Positions 7,012 to 11,821 of a stretch of DNA of 11,821 nt are shown in pieces. Positions within the stretch are counted from its first letter, which is position 1; every line of letters starts with the position of its first letter. Under the pieces are notes generated by a model, which searched no databases, had not been told where the DNA came from, and saw nothing but the letters and a program-made list of their open reading frames with translations. Source of the DNA: an uncultured Bacteroidales bacterium (GTDB lineage: Bacteria; Bacteroidota; Bacteroidia; Bacteroidales; P3); contig CAMWVZ010000020.1 in assembly GCA_947177845.1 (NCBI GenBank), positions 1-11,821 of the forward strand. The letters are read 5' to 3'. The position numbers and the translations under genes were made by a program.

Positions 7012-8640
7012 TTGAAGAAATCCGTATCCTTTTGGGTTCTCCTCCTCTTGTTCTTTACCGTGGGGGTTTGGGTGGGTATTATAATGATGCAGAGGAAACT
7101 CTCCGTTATAAGACCCGCCTTGACGCGCCCGTCCGTGCCGTATGCGCAGGGAAACAAGCTGGGCGCGGTGATGGAGTTTATCGAGAATAACTACGTCGAT
7201 ACCATCAACGAGGAGAAGGTGACCCAAGTGGGTTTGGATGCCGTTCTGCACAGTCTTGACCCGCATTCGGCCTATCTTCCCGCACAGGATTTCGAAAAAG
7301 CCGAAGAAGAGATACAGAGCAACTTTCAGGGCATAGGCGTGCAGTTCCGCATGATAGACGATACCGTCACGGTTATCATGCCTATCAGCGGAGGCCCGTC
7401 GGAAAAGGCGGGCGTGCTGCCCGGCGACCGCATCATCGTGGCGGGCACGGACACCCTTTCGGGCAAGAAGATGTCTACCGACAATGTGATGAAGAAGCTC
7501 AAGGGACCCAAGGGTACCAAGGTGCGCCTGGGCCTTCAGCGTGCGCAGACCGAGGGTTTGGTTTGGGTGGAGGTGAAGCGGAACGTGATACCTACCTACA
7601 GTGTCGATGTGGCGTTTGTGGTGGAACCGGGCTTAGGTTATATAAAGGTGAGCCGGTTCGCCGTCAACACGGCCAAGGAATTCGAGAAGGCCGTGCGTTC
7701 CCTTGCCCGGCAGGGCGTGAAGACGCTGATCGTGGACCTGCGGTCCAATGGCGGAGGCTTGCTGGGGGCGTGTCTGGATATGGCGGATATGTTCTTGAAA
7801 GAGGGGCAGGGGATTGTCTACACCGAGGGGCGGAGCCGCCGCCGTACCGAAGTCCTCGCCACGGGAAACGGACGCTATCAGGATATGGCCTTGATTGTGC
7901 TTATGGATGAATGGTCGGCCTCGGCCAGCGAGATTTTTGCCGGGGCGATACAAGACAACGACCGCGGCGTGGTGGTGGGGCGGCGTTCGTTCGGAAAGGG
8001 GCTGGTGCAGGAGCAGACGGCGCTTTCCGACGGCAGCGCCCTGCGGCTTACCGTGGCGCGATACTATACGCCCAGCGGCCGCTGCATTCAGAAATCCTAC
8101 GAGGGCGGTTATGCAGATTATGAGGAAGAGATGATGCGCCGCTATCTGAGCGGCGAAATGACGGGCGAGGACACCGCATCGCACACCGACACCGTGAAGT
8201 ATTATACCCGCGGCGGACGCGTGGTTTACGGAGGCGGCGGCATTCAGCCCGACATAGCTGTGCCCTACCGCACCGACAGCCTGTTTGTCTATACCAATAA
8301 ACTCTCCTCGGCGGGCTATACCTACGATTTCAGCTTCAACTACGCCAACACGCACCGGGCCGAACTGAAGAATCGCTACCCCGATGCCGAAAGTTTCACG
8401 AAATACTTTGTGTTCGACGATGCCCTTTTCGAAGACTTTTTGCGGTATTCGGAAAGCAAGGGGCTCGAGCGTCATCCCGAAAGCCTTGCCAAATACGGAG
8501 AGGATGTGCGGCTCACGCTCAAGGCCCTTATCGGACGCAACCTCTACGATGATGCGGGTTTTTATCCCACCTACCTGCAACGCGACAACGACTTTCTCGA
8601 AGCCTTGCGCGTATATGAAAACGGCGGGAAATCAAACTGA
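7012..8640 (+). CDS. Membrane-anchored S41 carboxyl-terminal processing peptidase, TTG start
   Basis: A 542-residue serine protease of the CtpA/Prc family, which trims or degrades periplasmic proteins from the C-terminus. It has an N-terminal membrane anchor (about 6-25) without an obvious cleavage site, a helical lead-in with the family motif LDPHSAYL (82-89), a PDZ domain (about 100-180) with the GIGV carboxylate-binding loop (107-110), and the S41 core. The core includes DLRSNGGG (242-249), SASASE (302-307) with nucleophile Ser304, and SFGKG (326-330) with general base Lys329; the Ser-Lys spacing of 25 matches E. coli Prc. GGIQPDI (409-415) follows, then a helical C-terminal region of about 120 residues. 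The start must be TTG at 7012: the upstream in-frame TAA at 6994 ends the TPR gene, no ATG or GTG lies between, and the next ATG (7084) would remove the membrane anchor. Substrates cannot be told from sequence. Confidence 0.94.
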   Translation: MKKSVSFWVLLLLFFTVGVWVGIIMMQRKLSVIRPALTRPSVPYAQGNKLGAVMEFIENNYVDTINEEKVTQVGLDAVLHSLDPHSAYLPAQDFEKAEEEIQSNFQGIGVQFRMIDDTVTVIMPISGGPSEKAGVLPGDRIIVAGTDTLSGKKMSTDNVMKKLKGPKGTKVRLGLQRAQTEGLVWVEVKRNVIPTYSVDVAFVVEPGLGYIKVSRFAVNTAKEFEKAVRSLARQGVKTLIVDLRSNGGGLLGACLDMADMFLKEGQGIVYTEGRSRRRTEVLATGNGRYQDMALIVLMDEWSASASEIFAGAIQDNDRGVVVGRRSFGKGLVQEQTALSDGSALRLTVARYYTPSGRCIQKSYEGGYADYEEEMMRRYLSGEMTGEDTASHTDTVKYYTRGGRVVYGGGGIQPDIAVPYRTDSLFVYTNKLSSAGYTYDFSFNYANTHRAELKNRYPDAESFTKYFVFDDALFEDFLRYSESKGLERHPESLAKYGEDVRLTLKALIGRNLYDDAGFYPTYLQRDNDFLEALRVYENGGKSN

Positions 8641-8658
8641 CACTCAAAACAAGACAAC

Positions 8659-9801
8659 ATGAAGAAGAATGTTTGCCTTTTCTCTATCCTGACGGCGGGT
8701 CTCCTGCTCCTCGGTGCCTGCACGCATACGCCCACCCTCACGGTCGTATTCGAAAATGTGCCGGATCAAACCGTAGACGTAAACTACGCGCAGATTCCCG
8801 ATTTGTCGGAAATCTCGCACGACACGCTTCTGTCCGCCAACGGAAAATTGGTGTGGAACCACGAAATCACCCAGCCTACCGAAGTACGCATGGCCTTGTC
8901 GCAATACGGCGACTATCCCATATCCTTCTGGATTTGTCCGGGCGAGAAAGCCAAAATGGAAATCAAGTGGGAGGACGACGACCTGCACTACAACCTTTCG
9001 GGTTCGGAACAACTTGCGGCGCAATCGCGTCTGTATGCCGTGGCACGCGATGCCAACCGCGAGATGCAGCAAGTGCGCGCGCAGATAAGCAAGGCCATGG
9101 AAAGAGGCGTGGAATATGCCGACGAACAGTTTGTAGACAGCCTTTCGGCGCTCTACCGTTTGGCGCAGGCCGCGTTTTCGGACGTATATATGGATTATGT
9201 GAAGACCTACCCCGACGATGCCCGCTCGGCTATCTATCTGATGCGTCACCCCGTGAAAGACACGTTCTTGGCCTATTACGAAACCTTGGGCGAGAAGGTG
9301 CGGGAAGGTGTGATGAAAGAAAACCTCGACGATGCCAAGCAGAAAGCCGAGAGGTTGCGCGAACTCGATGCCAATGCCCTTTCGGCGCGTAAGGGCGAAG
9401 TGGCGCCCGATTTCGAGATGACCGATGTGCAGGGCAACACCTTCCGTCTTTCGGATTTCAAGGACAAATATGTGGTGTTGGATTTTTGGGGCACGTGGTG
9501 TCCGTGGTGCGTGAAAGGCCTGCCCCGCATGAAAGCCTATCACAAGAAATATGCCTCGAAAGTGGAATTCATCGGCATCAGCAACCGCGACAAGGCCGAA
9601 AAACTGCAAGAGTTCCTGCAACAGGAAAACATCAAGTGGCGCAACGCGCAGAATGCGGAAGAGGGTAATCCCGATGTGGTTCTGATGTATGGCGTGAGCG
9701 GCTATCCCACCAAGATTTTCTTGGCGCCCGGTTTGGTTGTCAAGGGGCGTTATTTGGGCGAGGTGGAAGAGTTCTACAACGAATTGGATAAGATTAAATA
9801 G
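8659..9801 (+). CDS. TlpA/ResA-type thioredoxin-fold lipoprotein
   Basis: A 380-residue lipoprotein. The signal sequence ends in the lipobox LLGAC, so Cys21 should be lipidated and the protein anchored on the periplasmic side of a membrane. Residues about 25-115 are beta-rich and resemble the DUF4369-type domain common before Bacteroidota thioredoxins. A charged helical stretch follows (about 115-240). The thioredoxin domain (about 247-380) begins APDFEMTDVQG and carries the redox motif WCPWC (Cys281, Cys284) and the cis-proline in GYPTK (Pro350). Such proteins reduce or exchange disulfides in the envelope, for example in cytochrome c maturation or oxidative-stress defence; the partner is not evident here. 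It starts 18 nt after the protease gene and is the last gene before the terminator. The WCPWC dipeptide differs from the CEPC or CGPC common in ResA/TlpA and may shift the redox potential. Confidence 0.92.
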   Translation: MKKNVCLFSILTAGLLLLGACTHTPTLTVVFENVPDQTVDVNYAQIPDLSEISHDTLLSANGKLVWNHEITQPTEVRMALSQYGDYPISFWICPGEKAKMEIKWEDDDLHYNLSGSEQLAAQSRLYAVARDANREMQQVRAQISKAMERGVEYADEQFVDSLSALYRLAQAAFSDVYMDYVKTYPDDARSAIYLMRHPVKDTFLAYYETLGEKVREGVMKENLDDAKQKAERLRELDANALSARKGEVAPDFEMTDVQGNTFRLSDFKDKYVVLDFWGTWCPWCVKGLPRMKAYHKKYASKVEFIGISNRDKAEKLQEFLQQENIKWRNAQNAEEGNPDVVLMYGVSGYPTKIFLAPGLVVKGRYLGEVEEFYNELDKIK

Positions 9802-9815
9802 AGCGAAGCCGTCTG

Positions 9816-9857
9816 CCTATAAAAAAAGCCTGCCGCACGGCAGGCTTTTTTTATAGG
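9816..9857. terminator. Bidirectional Rho-independent terminator
   Basis: A perfect 20-bp inverted repeat (arms 9816-9835 and 9838-9857) with a 2-nt centre. The GC core GCCTGCCG/CGGCAGGC is flanked by seven A on the left and seven T on the right, so either strand gives a GC stem followed by a U-run. It should end the gyrA block (plus strand, stop at 9801) and the convergent VWA gene (minus strand). The VWA stop codon TAA (9853-9851) is inside the right arm. Confidence 0.93.
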
Positions 9858-11821
9858 TTTCCGAAAACCTTGCGCCCGAGATATTCCACGCACAGCAAAC
9901 AAAGCAGCAGAACAAGCACCCATTTTGTTTCGAGAGGCGAAACATAGGCTTCCCGCTCGTGGATGCGGGGCTTGAGGTCTTTCCGTTGGGAAAGGGCCTT
10001 TGCGGGAGAAGTGAAATCGTGATAGAAGAATTCGCCTTGATAGGAAAGGGCGAGGTTTCGCAGCAAGGCGATGTTGGCGGGCATCTGCGGGTTTTCCAAG
10101 CGCCCGGCCTCCACGGTCACGCGCCCTGTGTTCCGATAGGTTTTCTCTCCCAACTGCGTGCTTGCCGTGTAGGTGTAGTCGCCTTCGGGCAGGGTGCCTG
10201 CGTCCAGACGATAGGCGTCGCCGTCGGGGGCGAACAGAAAATCGTAGTTTTTCCCGCTTTCCTCATGGTGCAGTACGAAACGGATGTCGGCCCGGCCTAC
10301 TTTCTCGAAAGAGGCGTTGTAGAGCGTGGCGCGTACCAGCAGGTTTTCGGAAGAGGAAAGGGTTTCGGGGCATTGAATTACCAAGTTTTCCTGCGGTTTT
10401 TCGGTGGAGAGCAACTGCACGAAGCGGTCCGTGAGACGGTCGAAAAGCCGCGTGTTTCCGTGGCTTTGGAAGTCGGCTATCCGCCACCGCCACAGCCCGT
10501 GTCCGGTCACCACCGCCACAGGGTAGGGGGTGGATACGTTCAGCCAAAACAGAGGGTCGCGGGTAGGGGTTTGCAGAATGTCCTGATAGAACACGCATTC
10601 CCCGCCCGGAGCGGTTTCATAACGCGAAAAAGGCGTGTAGAGGGGCGGAAAACGTTTATAGGCTTCCGCTTCGTCTTTCGGAATTTCGAAAAGGGAGAAA
10701 TCGGGCGAAAGGGAGGCTTGCGCCTCGTTCCAACCTCCCCGGGGCGTAAGGCTCAGGCCTGTTTCGCGGCGGGAGAGTTTCGCCAAATCGGTGCTTGCGC
10801 TCACGATATACCAAATCGGTTTTTCGCGCAGAACCTCGTCGAAGCGGTGCAGGTCTTCGCGGGCGGAGGGCAGTCCGTGCAGAAGAATGAGGTCGTATTC
10901 GCGCAGCTGTTTCAGCCCGAAATCGGAGGGAGAACCTTGCAAGGTCCGCACCTCGGTTTCATATTTTCCGCTCGAGGCGAGGCTTCGCGCCAACGCCCCC
11001 ATGTCGGGATGTGCGGTCTGCCCCAAAATCAGAATCTTGCGTTTGCTTTCCAAAACCTTGATGCGGAACGTGGCCGTATTGTTGCGCAGGTCGCGTTCGC
11101 CCTCCTGCGCGCTTAATGCGATTTGATAGCGGAACACGCCCGCTTCCGAGGCGGGAATCTCGTATTCGATTTCGGTTTCATCGCTTCTCCATGTGCCGAA
11201 ATCCAACTCGCTTTCCTTCAGCACCTCGCCTTGCAGGGAAAGCTGCAACTTCGCCTTGCCTTGCGCAAGCAGACGTTTGCCCACCTGTATGCGCACGGGA
11301 AATACATTGCCTTTGAACGCGTAGGGATTATACTGTATGCCGCCGATATAGGTGTCTGCATGGAGGGTGGTGTCGCCCATGCCGATACAGAAGAGGGGCA
11401 GGGCGCAGGAACGGTAGGCGTGAAGCGGGTCGGCGCCCATATTGACGTTGCCGTCCGAAATCAAAAGCACGCAGGCGTCGGGATTGCCTTGCGTCTGTTG
11501 TTTTATGGTGTTGAAGAGATTTTCGTAATGGGTGGATTCGGCATCGCCGAAATCGATTCTCCGCACTTCGAAATCGTTTTCGAGACGGGAGCAGAGTGTG
11601 TGGATAGAGGAAAGGGCGGCGGGGGTGAGCACGTCCTGCATGGAGGCGGACTTGTCCACGGCCACGAAGCACAGGGGCTTGCGTATTTCTTGACGTTGAA
11701 TCTTATAGAGGGGAGAGAAGAGAACGAAACAAAGCAGAAAGACGAACGCGAAGCGCATGGCGGCAAGGGTATACCGCCACGGTTTTCCGAGTTCGTCTTT
11801 CCTGTTCCTCGTGTACAGGAG
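9851..11821 (-). CDS. VWA-domain membrane protein, 5' end outside window
   Basis: At least 656 residues. The first in-frame ATG in the window is at 11758, but the frame is open to the right edge, and the 21 codons before that ATG read like the charged loop between two N-terminal membrane helices in this Bacteroidota family. I therefore take it as 5'-truncated. Counting from the edge, there is a membrane helix (about 22-39), then a von Willebrand factor A domain (about 48-150) with the metal-site motif DKSAS (56-60) and Asp123 in LISDGN, then Ig-like and beta-rich segments. A Rossmann-like segment (about 262-350, starting KILILGQTAHPDMGAL) is followed by the family motif GHGLWRWRIADF (440-451) and a C-terminal membrane helix (about 634-649). 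Most of the protein should be periplasmic. It probably binds a protein partner through Mg2+, but no function is established from sequence. It converges on the gyrA block and has no visible link to it. Confidence 0.88.
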   Translation of the reverse strand, partial: LLYTRNRKDELGKPWRYTLAAMRFAFVFLLCFVLFSPLYKIQRQEIRKPLCFVAVDKSASMQDVLTPAALSSIHTLCSRLENDFEVRRIDFGDAESTHYENLFNTIKQQTQGNPDACVLLISDGNVNMGADPLHAYRSCALPLFCIGMGDTTLHADTYIGGIQYNPYAFKGNVFPVRIQVGKRLLAQGKAKLQLSLQGEVLKESELDFGTWRSDETEIEYEIPASEAGVFRYQIALSAQEGERDLRNNTATFRIKVLESKRKILILGQTAHPDMGALARSLASSGKYETEVRTLQGSPSDFGLKQLREYDLILLHGLPSAREDLHRFDEVLREKPIWYIVSASTDLAKLSRRETGLSLTPRGGWNEAQASLSPDFSLFEIPKDEAEAYKRFPPLYTPFSRYETAPGGECVFYQDILQTPTRDPLFWLNVSTPYPVAVVTGHGLWRWRIADFQSHGNTRLFDRLTDRFVQLLSTEKPQENLVIQCPETLSSSENLLVRATLYNASFEKVGRADIRFVLHHEESGKNYDFLFAPDGDAYRLDAGTLPEGDYTYTASTQLGEKTYRNTGRVTVEAGRLENPQMPANIALLRNLALSYQGEFFYHDFTSPAKALSQRKDLKPRIHEREAYVSPLETKWVLVLLLCLLCVEYLGRKVFGNL

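Noticed and set aside
5821..7266. A 481-codon minus-strand open frame across the TPR gene and protease start
   Set aside because: It spans two real genes in antisense, and its composition (Phe/Val/His/Gly-rich) is typical of an antisense shadow in moderately GC-rich DNA.
9959..11116. A 385-codon plus-strand open frame inside the VWA gene
   Set aside because: The opposite strand encodes a coherent protein with VWA motifs and membrane helices; this frame shows no domain or plausible start context.
1..11821. CRISPR arrays, tRNA or rRNA genes, insertion sequences, phage or defence systems
   Set aside because: No regularly spaced repeats, RNA gene landmarks, transposase motifs or terminal inverted repeats were found; nearly all bases are in conserved chromosomal genes.

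Overview
The window looks like ordinary chromosomal DNA of a member of the Bacteroidales (phylum Bacteroidota). Three things suggest this: a gyrA–TPR protein gene order, a Bacteroidota-type promoter (TTTG, then TAnnTTTG-like) upstream of gyrA, and two characteristic Bacteroidota proteins, a TlpA-like lipoprotein with a long N-terminal domain and a large membrane-anchored VWA protein. The G+C content is moderately high by eye. The genus cannot be fixed from this sequence alone. There are no RNA genes, insertion sequences, CRISPR arrays, phage genes or signs of recent transfer.

Left arm (1-2985, minus strand): clpC, an AAA+ unfoldase of the ClpCP protease, is followed after 37 nt by the first 108 codons of a phosphomannomutase/phosphoglucomutase that runs off the left edge. 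Both genes are read leftwards and could be co-transcribed. The divergent spacer (2986-3252) holds a reasonable gyrA promoter, a weak clpC promoter candidate and three copies of a TTTGTA element.

Central block (3253-9801, plus strand): four closely packed genes with gaps of 42, 15 and 18 nt. They are gyrA (gyrase subunit A), a secreted TPR protein, a membrane-anchored S41 carboxyl-terminal processing protease that starts with TTG, and a TlpA/ResA-type thioredoxin lipoprotein. The spacing suggests one transcription unit joining a replication enzyme to three envelope proteins. It ends in a perfect 20-bp inverted repeat that should act as a bidirectional terminator.

Right arm (9851-11821, minus strand): a convergent gene for a large VWA-domain membrane protein, whose stop codon lies inside the terminator hairpin. 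Its reading frame stays open to the right edge of the window, so its 5' end is missing here.

I found no convincing undescribed system. The points most worth a second look are the gyrA–TPR–protease–thioredoxin gene cluster, the TTG start, the terminator that overlaps a stop codon, the tandem duplication at the end of gyrA, and the VWA gene, whose true start lies outside the window.
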